Below are positions 9,102-17,402 of a stretch of DNA of 64,000 nt, piece after piece. This DNA is from Ezakiella massiliensis. GTDB taxonomy: Bacteria; Bacillota; Clostridia; Tissierellales; Peptoniphilaceae. The stretch is taken from NCBI RefSeq assembly GCF_900120165.1, contig NZ_LT635475.1, positions 124,001-188,000 of the forward strand. Reading direction: 5' to 3'. How positions within the stretch are numbered: position 1 is the first letter of the stretch; each line of letters opens with the position of its first letter. Below the pieces are notes generated by a model. It was not told the DNA's origin, searched no databases, and saw only the letters and a list, made by a program, of their open reading frames with translations. The position numbers were made by a program, and so were the translations under genes.

Positions 9102-10136
9102 CTTTTTGTGGTCTGATAGTGAGTGATAAAACTCACTGTGACTTTCATTTAAAATATACAAGTCTCGATTTAATGAATTCAATCTATCAACGTCTTTATA
9201 TTGGGTGTAGAGAACAGATTTATCGATAGAATTTAAAATATCTGATGATTTTGAAATAGCTAAAGGCTTAATCAAGGTGGTGTCAGCGAATTTTTCTTGC
9301 ACTTCATTTGTAATACCAAGTATAGCCTTTAAAATGGCCCTTCTAATCCTAGACCGGCTTAAAATTTTGTGGGCTGAATTTTCGATTATTTCTTCAAAAG
9401 TTCCAGCGTAAAATATTGAATCATAAATTCGATTTTTATTTGATTCATCCAAGCCCTCGGTATCTATAGACTTAGTTATACCGATAGACTTACATGATGA
9501 AAGTAGAGATTCATTTGAAAGGTAATTTCCTGATTTTTTCATCTCTTGCCTAATAGAAGAGCCAGAGTAGTCGCTGGACTCATTGTGGTTGTAGGGACTT
9601 TCAATTCTTTGTATTGGAATTATTTTAGTTGGTACATTTAATCTTTTTAATTCTCTTATATATTCGGTTGCAAGCATATCGTTGCTGCCAATTATTTTGC
9701 CAGTTTCCTTGAGGACTGAATCTTTTATATAATTACTATAAGAGATATCCTTGAGGATTATTTTTTTATTGGCAAGATCATTATCAATTGAAGATACAAT
9801 ATCAGCTAGATAATATAAAAAATCTAGATCAGGATTTTCGGCTCCAAAGGCAAGTGCATCTATGCCAATAGCCATTAGATGGCGAATGGAGTTGCGGCTG
9901 AATATTTGACCGTTTTGCAAGGAGAATACAGATGCCAATTCAAAAACAGCATCGACACCATTATTGTAAGCATTAAAAGCACGCGAAAACTTATCTGTAA
10001 TTGCAAACTCTCCACGCACGACATAATCACCGCTCATTATAGATATGATGTCGGCATTTTTTTCTTTAACTGTATTTATTAAATGTAAATGTCCCTTGTG
10101 AAAGGGGTTAAATTCAGCAATAATCCCAATTCTCAT
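9069..10136 (-). CDS. tmcAL: tRNA(Met) cytidine acetate ligase TmcAL
   Basis: Forms N4-acetylcytidine at the wobble position of elongator tRNA-Met using acetate and ATP, in bacteria lacking TmcA. The nucleotidyltransferase fold is shown by IIAEFNPFHKGH at residues 6-16 (HxGH-type motif) and MSGDYVVRGEFAI; a C-terminal helical region follows. At 355 residues it is somewhat shorter than the usual near-400. It has its own promoter at 10153-10181 and a GAGGT site before the ATG. It converges with the rluD-like gene and overlaps it by 33 bases. Confidence 0.9.
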   Translation of the reverse strand: MRIGIIAEFNPFHKGHLHLINTVKEKNADIISIMSGDYVVRGEFAITDKFSRAFNAYNNGVDAVFELASVFSLQNGQIFSRNSIRHLMAIGIDALAFGAENPDLDFLYYLADIVSSIDNDLANKKIILKDISYSNYIKDSVLKETGKIIGSNDMLATEYIRELKRLNVPTKIIPIQRIESPYNHNESSDYSGSSIRQEMKKSGNYLSNESLLSSCKSIGITKSIDTEGLDESNKNRIYDSIFYAGTFEEIIENSAHKILSRSRIRRAILKAILGITNEVQEKFADTTLIKPLAISKSSDILNSIDKSVLYTQYKDVDRLNSLNRDLYILNESHSEFYHSLSDHKKLLDRIQSPFI

Positions 10137-10152
10137 AATCTACCTCTAGAAA

Positions 10153-10181
10153 ATTTTATCACAGTAAGCGATATTTTACAA
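10153..10181 (-). promoter_or_regulatory. promoter of tmcAL
   Basis: On the minus strand TTGTAA, a 17-base spacer and TAAAAT with a TGA extension. It lies just before the tmcAL start and is divergent from the tRNA-Pro promoter. Confidence 0.7.
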
Positions 10182-10194
10182 TTAAAGACTTATA

Positions 10195-10223
10195 TTGTAA
10201 AGTTTATTTTTATATGTTATAAT
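10195..10223 (+). promoter_or_regulatory. promoter of the tRNA-Pro gene
   Basis: TTGTAA, a 17-base spacer and TGTTATAAT (extended -10). Transcription would begin near 10230, eight bases before the tRNA. Confidence 0.8.
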
Positions 10224-10237
10224 ACATAAGAAGTCAG

Positions 10238-10314
10238 CGGGGTGTAGCGCAGTCCGGTAGCGCACTCGTCTGGGGGGCGAGTGGTCGCAGGTTCAAATCC
10301 TGTCACTCCGACCA
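10238..10314 (+). tRNA. tRNA-Pro (anticodon GGG)
   Basis: 77 bases with encoded CCA. Acceptor arms CGGGGTG and CACTCCG pair (one G-T). The D stem is GCGC/GCGC. The anticodon stem CTCGT/GCGAG encloses CTGGGGG, with anticodon GGG and G37, as expected for proline. The T arm is GCAGG-TTCAAAT-CCTGT. It reads CCC and CCU codons. Confidence 0.97.
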
Positions 10315-10320
10315 AAAAAT

Positions 10321-10363
10321 AAAACAGATGGTTTGTAATGTATATGTACGGCCATCTGTTTTT
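10321..10363 (+). terminator. terminator of the tRNA-Pro gene
   Basis: AAAACAGATGG pairs with CCATCTGTTTT across a 20-base loop, then TTTATTT. It starts seven bases after the tRNA. The remaining bases to 10480 are AT-rich with no gene that I can support. Confidence 0.8.
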
Positions 10364-10480
10364 ATTTGTCAAATTTTTATATATGAATCAAAATTTGATT
10401 TGAATAATTTTTTAAAAAATTTATTGAAAAAACTTTTAAAGATTTCAGCAGAAAATAATTATTATTTAAATTGAGTAATA

Positions 10481-10506
10481 AAAAAATGCGGACCGAAGCC
10501 CGCATT
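10481..10506 (-). terminator. terminator of the serine dehydratase operon
   Basis: On the minus strand TGCGGGC-TTCG-GTCCGCA, a GC-rich stem capped by a UUCG tetraloop, followed by seven T. It lies 15 bases after the sdaAA stop. Confidence 0.92.
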
Positions 10507-10521
10507 AAAAAAATTAAAAAA

Positions 10522-11397
10522 TTATTTTTGACTGATGCTCATCCTGTCGTGTTCTAATCTTTCAGCAGTAGGAGTTGCAGCAATTCCGCCCATAGCAGTT
10601 TCTCTTAGAGCTTCAGGCATACTTGCTCCTACTTGACGCATGGAGTCAATGGTTTCGTCCAAGGGAACTAGGCAATTAACGCCAGCCATGGCTAGGTCTG
10701 CAGATATAATTGCGTTTACAACACCACTTGCATTTCTCAGATTGCAAGGATATTCAACAAGGCCGCAGACAGGGTCACATACAAGTCCTAAAATATTTTT
10801 AATAGCAAAGGCTGCAGCGGCAAACATAATATCAGGTTTGTATCCTCTGAGATAGCAAATAGCAGCAGCACCCATGGCAGAAGCTGATCCACATTCTGCT
10901 TGACATCCACCTTCAGCACCGGAAATGCTTGCGTTTTGTGCAATAATTTCGCCAATTACACCAGAAGTGATTAGAGCCTTGACAAGTTCTTCGTCTGTGT
11001 AATTATATTTTTCTTGCATGGTAAAGAGCACACCTGGGATAATGCCGCTGGCACCAGCTGTTGGAGCTGCAACAATTCTACCCATTGAAGCGTTTACTTC
11101 CGATACTGAAAGGGCCATTGCCATAGCTCTGGTTATTAAGCTCCCACTTACAGAGTCATCTCTAAAGTGGTTAACCTTGATGGCGTTTCCACCTGTTATA
11201 CCTGAAAGAGTTTGAATAGATTTATCTAAACCTTCATAAGCGGACTCCCTCATTACATTTAGTGTGGTTTTCATTCTTTCAAGCATTTCTTCAGGTTCAA
11301 TGCCAATATTTTCTTCGTCTTTAATAAGGGCAATTTCCCAAATCTCTTTGCCGGTTGTCCTGTATATATCATATATTTCACTAGCTTTATTATACAT
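10522..11397 (-). CDS. sdaAA: L-serine dehydratase, iron-sulfur type, alpha subunit
   Basis: Catalytic subunit of the oxygen-sensitive [4Fe-4S] enzyme converting L-serine to pyruvate and ammonia. Conserved cysteines for the cluster are seen in GGCQAECGSASAMG and CDPVCGLVEYPC; the glycine-rich APTAGASGIIPG segment is typical. The start was moved from an upstream TTG (11415) to ATG 11397 because AAGGA lies eight bases before it and the upstream codons lie within sdaAB; this gives 291 residues. It starts one base after the sdaAB stop, so the subunits are co-translated. The two-gene arrangement is the Bacillus/Clostridium form. Confidence 0.96.
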   Translation of the reverse strand: MYNKASEIYDIYRTTGKEIWEIALIKDEENIGIEPEEMLERMKTTLNVMRESAYEGLDKSIQTLSGITGGNAIKVNHFRDDSVSGSLITRAMAMALSVSEVNASMGRIVAAPTAGASGIIPGVLFTMQEKYNYTDEELVKALITSGVIGEIIAQNASISGAEGGCQAECGSASAMGAAAICYLRGYKPDIMFAAAAFAIKNILGLVCDPVCGLVEYPCNLRNASGVVNAIISADLAMAGVNCLVPLDETIDSMRQVGASMPEALRETAMGGIAATPTAERLEHDRMSISQK

Positions 11398-11398
11398 A

Positions 11399-12070
11399 TT
11401 AGTCATCCTTTCCAACTTTTATAAAAGTAGCAAACTCAAAATCGTCAATCCTATTTATATCATCTAAAATAGAATTATCAACCTCACCATCAAATTCACA
11501 TAAAAGAGTGGACATGCGGCCACTTCTTATTACAGTCATGTTTGCAATATTAAATCCTGCAATTGCAAAAAGGGAAGTTATCCTAGAGATAATGCCTTTC
11601 TTATCTTTATATTTTAAAATAACAGTAGGGCGTTCACCTCTAAATTCAATTTCAGTTCCATTTATATTTGTGATTAAAATATTTCCCCCACCAATGGATG
11701 AACCCTGTACATAATAGTCAGGCCTGTCTTCGTAGTGGAAAATAATGCGGACTGTGTTTGGGTGAACAAAGCCCAAATCTGTTTCTAAGTACTCATAATG
11801 CAAGTTATTTTCATCAGCAATTTTAAATGCGTCTCTAATCCTTACATCACTTGGTGAAAATCCCATAACACCGCCTAAAAGAGCCTTATCGGTACCGTGG
11901 CCATTGTATGTTTTTGCAAATGAACCATGCAAGAGGAAAGAAACGGATGTAAATCCTTCTCCTGCAATAGTTGTAGCAATTCTTCCTAGTCTTGCAGCTC
12001 CAGCAGTGTGTGAGCTTGAAGGGCCAATCATAATTGGTCCAAGTATTTCTAATAAACTAAAATCCCTCAT
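11399..12070 (-). CDS. sdaAB: L-serine dehydratase, iron-sulfur type, beta subunit
   Basis: Partner of SdaAA. The N-terminal motif SSSHTAGA at residues 18-25 is the serine-dehydratase beta signature. The C-terminal part from about residue 150 is an ACT domain (ISRITSLFAIAGFNIANMTV), a usual regulatory amino-acid-binding module. 223 residues, normal length. The ATG has AAAGGG upstream and lies three bases after the stop of the amidohydrolase-like gene, so all three genes form one operon ending at the 10481 hairpin. Confidence 0.96.
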   Translation of the reverse strand: MRDFSLLEILGPIMIGPSSSHTAGAARLGRIATTIAGEGFTSVSFLLHGSFAKTYNGHGTDKALLGGVMGFSPSDVRIRDAFKIADENNLHYEYLETDLGFVHPNTVRIIFHYEDRPDYYVQGSSIGGGNILITNINGTEIEFRGERPTVILKYKDKKGIISRITSLFAIAGFNIANMTVIRSGRMSTLLCEFDGEVDNSILDDINRIDDFEFATFIKVGKDD

Positions 12071-12073
12071 AAA

Positions 12074-13900
12074 TTACCCTTTCTTTCTTTCAATTTTTTT
12101 ATTCTTTTTTCCTAAATTCAAGTATAAAATCATACTAATAAGAAGTAGCGCTGAGAACAAATAAACATAGATGATGTTTTTTGCATCCAATATTATATTT
12201 ATATCTCCGTCTTGAAGAGGAGCTTCCAATAGACTGGCCTTTGAATTCTTTTTTAATTTTAGAAGATTATTGTCAGTTTTAACTGAATAGAATCCACCAA
12301 AAAGATTTGCAAGAGCTTTTTCTGATAAATAAATTTCATTGTTTATAAGAATAGGTGGATCAATAAGTTCTGATTTGTTAGCACCAGTGGAGAAAAATTG
12401 ATTACCTATGCTTAGTTTAATAGCATCTCCAATCGTTGCAATCCCCAAATTTTCTTCATAAGAAACGCCTAGAAATTCACAGATTTCACCGATGGGTAGA
12501 AGAACACGATTGTTGTAGCTAATAGCATCTATATCTTTTGTTTTCTTGCCCCTCATATCTATTTTGTAATCTTCAATTTTATCGAATGAAGCAACTGTCC
12601 TTTTAATCCACCTGGCTTTTGGTGTGTTTGGAATAATTTTACCCTCGTTAATTAAAACTACTCCCTCTCTAATCAGAGTTTGAATGCCACTAGATATATT
12701 TGGCACATCAGCAATAGAAGAGTGTTGGCTAATGACTTTTGGATCGATAATGACAATATCTGCATCAGCACCAACTTGAATCATTCCCTTGTTTAGGAGG
12801 GGAGAATCAATGGCAGGAAACATATCTTTAACTGATTTGGTCTGTCCACTAATAGCTTCCTTCAAGCTTTCTGTATTTGACCCAATTAAAAGTCTAGCCA
12901 TAAAAGTGTTAATATCTTGAGTATTCATAATTTTACCAGGTGCACGGTCAAAGCTTTCGCTCGTAAATGATGGACTAGATACAATTTTATTAATCGTTTC
13001 TTGATTTATAGCTCCAGCTATAGAAATTCTGTTATTTGACTTATAATAATTTTCATTAAAAGGAAAAGATTCCTTGTTATCTTTGTTTACAGCAAGATTT
13101 CCATTTAAGTTTTTCAAGTAATTAGAATTTTGATTAGCAGGGACAATATTTACATAAGAAAAAGGATAACCACCAAGAGTGAAATTATTATGGTCACTAG
13201 CAAAGTTAAGAAGGTCATCCATAATACTATAAAAATTATTTGCTGCAAGTAAGTGAATTTTGCGGTCTTTATTTGTTTCTATAAGTGTAGATACAAATGG
13301 AATAATTTCGCTTTCATTAATATTCTCTAAGTCTAGGTACAATGGAAATGTAGAATCTATAAAATTCAAGTCCAAAGGGTCTGCTGTTAGAGGCTTTATA
13401 TAAAAACCAGCAAAGCCGTCTGAGATTGCAGAAGCAACTTTGGATTTAAAGTCAGTATAGGCCTGATCCTGGTCCTTGTTTGCGTAAATATTTGAAATAT
13501 CTCTCAAAAGAATTCTGTTTATGTAAGAGATATTTGCACCATTATTTAATAGAAATGAATCGTAATTATCATCTGCAATATAGATTGAGCTTACAACACC
13601 GTCAAAGAGTCTGGATTCATCAAATTTATCGCCAAAGTGCCTTTGAAAACTATCTATAAAGGCAGGTATTACAAGTTTACCACTAGCATCTATGATAGTG
13701 TTGCCAACAATATCATCAAGAGTTATTATTGAAATTTTATCATCCTTAATACCAATATTATATTTTTCTAGACTTTTATTACTTGCAGGATCATAGACAT
13801 CGCCATGTAGAATAACAGTGTCATATTTGTCTGCTGCAAGTGATGTAAAAGAATACAACAAAAGAAATATTAATAATGAAAAAACCATTTTCTTTTTCAT
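12074..13900 (-). CDS. secreted amidohydrolase-like protein with stalk domain and C-terminal anchor
   Basis: 608 residues. A signal peptide (MKKKMVFSLLIFLLLYSF, then ASL-type cleavage near LAA) leads into an amidohydrolase fold of the D-aminoacylase/N-acyl-D-amino-acid deacylase type: VIPAFIDSF near residue 75 and GADADIVIIDP near 385. The two histidines of the metal motif (D-x-H-x-H) are replaced by F and R, so classical catalysis is doubtful. A domain like the copper-amine-oxidase N-terminal repeat (NNRVLLPIGEICEFLG) covers roughly 460-560, then one membrane helix and a lysine-rich tail. I start at ATG 13900: the ATG at 13918 overlaps the -10 box, and GGTGA lies before 13900. It is first gene of the serine dehydratase operon. 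The substrate is unknown. Confidence 0.75.
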   Translation of the reverse strand: MKKKMVFSLLIFLLLYSFTSLAADKYDTVILHGDVYDPASNKSLEKYNIGIKDDKISIITLDDIVGNTIIDASGKLVIPAFIDSFQRHFGDKFDESRLFDGVVSSIYIADDNYDSFLLNNGANISYINRILLRDISNIYANKDQDQAYTDFKSKVASAISDGFAGFYIKPLTADPLDLNFIDSTFPLYLDLENINESEIIPFVSTLIETNKDRKIHLLAANNFYSIMDDLLNFASDHNNFTLGGYPFSYVNIVPANQNSNYLKNLNGNLAVNKDNKESFPFNENYYKSNNRISIAGAINQETINKIVSSPSFTSESFDRAPGKIMNTQDINTFMARLLIGSNTESLKEAISGQTKSVKDMFPAIDSPLLNKGMIQVGADADIVIIDPKVISQHSSIADVPNISSGIQTLIREGVVLINEGKIIPNTPKARWIKRTVASFDKIEDYKIDMRGKKTKDIDAISYNNRVLLPIGEICEFLGVSYEENLGIATIGDAIKLSIGNQFFSTGANKSELIDPPILINNEIYLSEKALANLFGGFYSVKTDNNLLKLKKNSKASLLEAPLQDGDINIILDAKNIIYVYLFSALLLISMILYLNLGKKNKKIERKKG

Positions 13901-13916
13901 ATAAATCACCACAATC

Positions 13917-13922
13917 ATTATA
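13917..13922 (-). promoter_or_regulatory. -10 element of the amidohydrolase/serine dehydratase operon
   Basis: TATAAT on the minus strand, 16 bases before the chosen start. The in-frame ATG at 13918 lies within this box, so it cannot be the translation start if this promoter is used. The -35 region is weak. Confidence 0.6.
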
Positions 13923-13993
13923 CACGATATATGGAAAAAATAAAAGAATAATCGATTACAAATACTACTTTAAGACAAATATGAGAATTATCT

Positions 13994-14011
13994 TATAATT
14001 TGTGTTATAAT
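13994..14011 (+). promoter_or_regulatory. promoter region of the PfkB-like/SbcD-like operon
   Basis: Two TATAAT boxes: 13994-13999, with TTAAGA 18 bases upstream, and 14006-14011, extended as TGTTATAAT. Either could drive the operon starting at 14029; GGAGGG follows at 14020-14025. Confidence 0.6.
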
Positions 14012-14028
14012 TAATACAAGGAGGGCGT

Positions 14029-14868
14029 ATGGCACTGTTAATTGAACTATCACCCAAGCTCATAATCGACTTTGAAGATCAAAAATCATCTAGAGAAGTT
14101 TTGTTAAGATCAGGTGATCTTTATAAAATTTTGAACAAGTACAATCAAGATAACAATATTTATTTAGCAGCAGGCTCCTACATAGGAGAGGAAATTAAAT
14201 CGATTCTATTGAGCAAAGGGTCAAGCATTAAGCATATTAAAATTAAAGACGGAGCAAAGATTAAAGTAAGGATAAATAATGGAGATAATCCCATTATAAG
14301 GAGTGAAGGAGACCATAAACTTACTTTTGATGACAATATGGAAATAAGGAAAAATTTTGTGTCATCACTATTTAAAGAAGACCTAATGCTTTTGCCTGTA
14401 TATGATTTGGAGAGGGAATTTGCCTTGGAGTTTTTGCGTAAGGCAAATGAATATCACAAAGACTCTATTGTTTTTGGCGACTATGCCATCAGCTCTTTGT
14501 CAGAAAATCCTACGGTGGCAATTATAGATGAAGAGGCAGTAATTGATTTTGCACCCTTTAAAATTGTCAGTGAATATGAATTGATAAATTTTTCTTATAG
14601 TTTATGTGAGGGCAAAAAAACCAAGCTTTTACTCACTACTCATTTTGGTTTGCTTTTTTATAATGGAGAGACTTGCCTTCAATATGATTTACCGTCTTAT
14701 AATCAAGATATGATTTACTTTGCCTATATTTTTGCTCTTGAGAACAAAATGGATCCAAAAGACATTCCAAAATTTGTTGTAGCAGCTTCACAAGTTGAAC
14801 CAGGCACAAAGGTTGGAGAGATAATGTCTTTGGCAAAAAAATTTAAAGGAAGTGTACTTCATAGATGA
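14029..14868 (+). CDS. divergent PfkB-fold (1-phosphofructokinase-like) protein
   Basis: 279 residues, strong GGAGGG site. I do not recognise it firmly. The stretch around residues 43-85 (YLAAGSYIGEEIKSILLSKG, then IKHIKIKDGAKIKVRI) follows the pattern of the N-terminal part of 1-phosphofructokinase/PfkB sugar kinases, and the C-terminal part (YNQDMIYFAYIFAL) occupies the place of the GAGD anion-hole motif but keeps only the aspartate. The sugar-binding loop TRTN/I is also changed. A degenerate or repurposed kinase is my best reading. It overlaps the SbcD-like gene by four bases, so it belongs to that operon. It could instead be an unrelated family. Confidence 0.5.
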   Translation: MALLIELSPKLIIDFEDQKSSREVLLRSGDLYKILNKYNQDNNIYLAAGSYIGEEIKSILLSKGSSIKHIKIKDGAKIKVRINNGDNPIIRSEGDHKLTFDDNMEIRKNFVSSLFKEDLMLLPVYDLEREFALEFLRKANEYHKDSIVFGDYAISSLSENPTVAIIDEEAVIDFAPFKIVSEYELINFSYSLCEGKKTKLLLTTHFGLLFYNGETCLQYDLPSYNQDMIYFAYIFALENKMDPKDIPKFVVAASQVEPGTKVGEIMSLAKKFKGSVLHR

Positions 14869-15899
14869 TTAAGTTAATTCATATATCTGATCTTCATTTA
14901 TGCGATTCTCTAAAATCTTCGGTTATAGAGCCATATCAGATGAGGGAGATCCAGTGGACGACTTTGAAAAACCTTGTAGAGTATGCAAACAGTAAGGACA
15001 TCGACCTAATACTTATAAGTGGAGACCTCTACGAGAGAAAATATTTTTCAAAAACTCACGCTCGGAGGTTGATTAAAATATTAGGAGAGTTTAATGGTGA
15101 AGTCCTGATTATTTTTGGCAACCATGACTATGTAGGAGATAACTTTGTATTCGATGATATAGATATACCTGACAATATAATTCTTCACACTATGAACAAG
15201 ATCAAGAGATATGATTTTTATGATTTAAATCTTTCTATTTTTATGCATAGCTGGGAGAGAGAAGTTGAAGTTGCGCCTGATTTTACAAATGTAGAAAGAA
15301 AAAATAAATATAATATTTTAATGGCTCATTCCGGCTTAAATATTGATAAAGCTTATATGCCTTTTGATAAGAGCCTGGTTGGAGAGGCTTTTGAATATGT
15401 AGCTCTTGGCCATATTCATAAGCCAATGGTAGTTGATGATAAGTTTTTTTATCCTGGAAGTTTAGAGCCGCTGTCCATAAAGGAAACTGGCCCGCACGGT
15501 GGATATGAAATTGAAATTGATAATGGAGTAAGCGTTTCATTTGTTGATTTTGCATCTCTGGAATATGTGGATGAGAATATTGATAGTAGTAACAAATCTG
15601 TTGACGAGATTGTAGATGGAGTAAAGCCATTAGCGAGCGAAAAAATTCAAGCTTTAAGGCTTACACTTACAGGGCCTGATATGTCTATGGATGTAGAAGA
15701 ACTAAGATATGCTTTAAAGAATTATTTTCCATATATAGTTATAAATGATAAACGGACGCCAAATATGCAAGTTACAGGTATTAATTCAGAGTTTTTAGAT
15801 GATGTAAATGATATAATTGAAAGTGAATTTGAAGGTCCTTATCAAGAAGATTTAAAGAGAAAACTCATCTCGCTTATGAATAAGGTGGAAGGCTTATGA
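14865..15899 (+). CDS. SbcD/YhaO-like metallophosphoesterase (DNA exonuclease type)
   Basis: 344 residues. The phosphoesterase motifs are in order: HISDLHL at 6-12, ISGDLYE, FGNHDYVGD, MAHSGLN and ALGHIHKP, the set that binds two metals in Mre11/SbcD nucleases. A C-terminal domain of about 120 residues would cap or contact the ATPase partner. Overlaps the ATPase gene downstream by four bases, as sbcD-sbcC and yhaO-yhaN pairs do. The size is closer to Bacillus YhaO than to SbcD. The likely role is DNA end processing or repair; the substrate is inferred. Confidence 0.85.
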   Translation: MIKLIHISDLHLCDSLKSSVIEPYQMREIQWTTLKNLVEYANSKDIDLILISGDLYERKYFSKTHARRLIKILGEFNGEVLIIFGNHDYVGDNFVFDDIDIPDNIILHTMNKIKRYDFYDLNLSIFMHSWEREVEVAPDFTNVERKNKYNILMAHSGLNIDKAYMPFDKSLVGEAFEYVALGHIHKPMVVDDKFFYPGSLEPLSIKETGPHGGYEIEIDNGVSVSFVDFASLEYVDENIDSSNKSVDEIVDGVKPLASEKIQALRLTLTGPDMSMDVEELRYALKNYFPYIVINDKRTPNMQVTGINSEFLDDVNDIIESEFEGPYQEDLKRKLISLMNKVEGL

Positions 15900-17344
15900 T
15901 TATAAAAGAAATATTACTGGATGGCTTTGGAAAGTTTGATAGGAAGCACATAGAATTTGCTCCAGGCTTAAATGTCGTGTACGCCAAAAACGAAGCTGGT
16001 AAAACTACAATTAGAAAATCAATTGAAGCAGCCTTGTATGGTTTTGCAAATACAGAATCAAAGAGAAAAAATTATTATGATGACTATAACATATATAAGT
16101 CTGGGGCCTATAGGGTAAAATTAAATTTGACATGCGAGGATGGTGACATTTCAATCGAACGCGATTTATCTCAAGAGCTTGCAAGGGTTTATTCTGACCA
16201 CAGAGATATTTCTAGTGGATATACTTATGTAAACAAGATTCTTGCTCCTGGCCTTGATATCTTGGGTGTGGATAGCTCTGTTTACAGGGAGTTTTTTGAT
16301 ATAGATTCCAACAATGATTTAGATAATGAACTCATTCGAATGATATTAAATGCTGATATCGACTCCGATTTTGCAAGCAAAATAATTTCCTTGGCTGAAA
16401 GTGAAAAATCTGAAATCGGTTCTTTAAATGCGCCCACTAAACAAAGGGCTATTATTTATAGGCAGATTTCAGATTTAAAAGAAAAAATCCGCTCTTATAT
16501 GGAAATAGAAAATGAAATTAAAAGCTTAAAAGAAAAGATTGAGGACAAAGAGTTGGCTGATGTTCAAAGGCTAAAATTAGATAAAAAGCCAAAGAATACT
16601 CAATCAAATTTGTTTGAATACTTTGTCATGATAATTTCTTTTGCTTCGTTTTTTATCTATGTAAATAATGCTTGGCTATATCTAATTCCAGCTATTTTTA
16701 TTATTTTATCCTTAGCCAGTATTTTACGTAAAAGAAGAAAAAACAAAGTTGTAGAGCAAGGACCAATAGAAAACAAAAATGAAAATGAAATTGAATTTTA
16801 CAAGGGCCAGCTAGATATTTTGGAAAAATATATGGATGAGAAGCTGGAAGACATAGATAGGTTGGAAAGGTTAACTGCAAAATTAGAGGACCTAGACTAT
16901 GAGTACAAACTTTTAACTGACCTGATCGATATTACAGACAGGGCGCAGAGAAAAAGATCTGCTAGTCCAATTAATAAGAGCCAAGACAAGTCAAAGGAAA
17001 TTTTTAAATTTATAACGGCAAGTGATGATTTGTTTTTAGATAAAGATTTTAATAGCTTTTTAGACAGGGGATTTAAGCTAAATAATGACCAAATGAGCAC
17101 AGCTACCAAAGAGATTGTAAATTTTTCAACCAAGATGGCCCTCAGGCTTCAAATAATGGAAGGCGGTTTTATATTACTTGATGATGCCTTTCAATACTTG
17201 GATGACTTTAGGCTGGCCAATACGGTTGAGTATTTGACAAGTCTTTGTCAAGAAGGTTTTCAAATTATTGTCTTCACATCCAATAAGAGAATTTTGGATA
17301 TATTGGAAGCTGGATCAAAAAAATATAAGAAGGTGCTTTTATAA
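15896..17344 (+). CDS. small SbcC/YhaN-like ATPase with membrane hairpin
   Basis: 482 residues. The N-terminal ATPase half has Walker A KNEAGKTT at 31-38. A short coiled coil begins near 183, is interrupted by two hydrophobic segments at about 241-257 and 261-277 followed by a basic RKRRKN, then resumes to about 350. The C-terminal half has a degenerate signature (MSTATKEIVNFS) and Walker B ILLDDAFQYLDD. This is the SMC/Rad50 layout, but half the length of SbcC or YhaN, and it has no zinc-hook CxxC; the hairpin should place the coil tip in the membrane, as predicted for YhaN proteins. It is paired with the SbcD-like gene by a four-base overlap. Confidence 0.8.
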   Translation: MIIKEILLDGFGKFDRKHIEFAPGLNVVYAKNEAGKTTIRKSIEAALYGFANTESKRKNYYDDYNIYKSGAYRVKLNLTCEDGDISIERDLSQELARVYSDHRDISSGYTYVNKILAPGLDILGVDSSVYREFFDIDSNNDLDNELIRMILNADIDSDFASKIISLAESEKSEIGSLNAPTKQRAIIYRQISDLKEKIRSYMEIENEIKSLKEKIEDKELADVQRLKLDKKPKNTQSNLFEYFVMIISFASFFIYVNNAWLYLIPAIFIILSLASILRKRRKNKVVEQGPIENKNENEIEFYKGQLDILEKYMDEKLEDIDRLERLTAKLEDLDYEYKLLTDLIDITDRAQRKRSASPINKSQDKSKEIFKFITASDDLFLDKDFNSFLDRGFKLNNDQMSTATKEIVNFSTKMALRLQIMEGGFILLDDAFQYLDDFRLANTVEYLTSLCQEGFQIIVFTSNKRILDILEAGSKKYKKVLL

Positions 17345-17347
17345 ATA

Positions 17348-17376
17348 TTGATTTTGAATAAAAAAAATAATATAAT
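17348..17376 (+). promoter_or_regulatory. promoter of the phosphoesterase-nagB-CYTH operon
   Basis: TTGATT, 17-base spacer, TATAAT. It starts four bases after the stop of the SbcC-like gene; I see no terminator between. Confidence 0.75.
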
Positions 17377-17402
17377 AAAATTGCAAATTTGAGGTGATTC
17401 AT

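Noticed and set aside
13901-13918. ATG at 13918 as start of the amidohydrolase-like gene
   Set aside because: The codon is part of the TATAAT box of the operon promoter, and a better GGTGA-spaced ATG lies at 13900.
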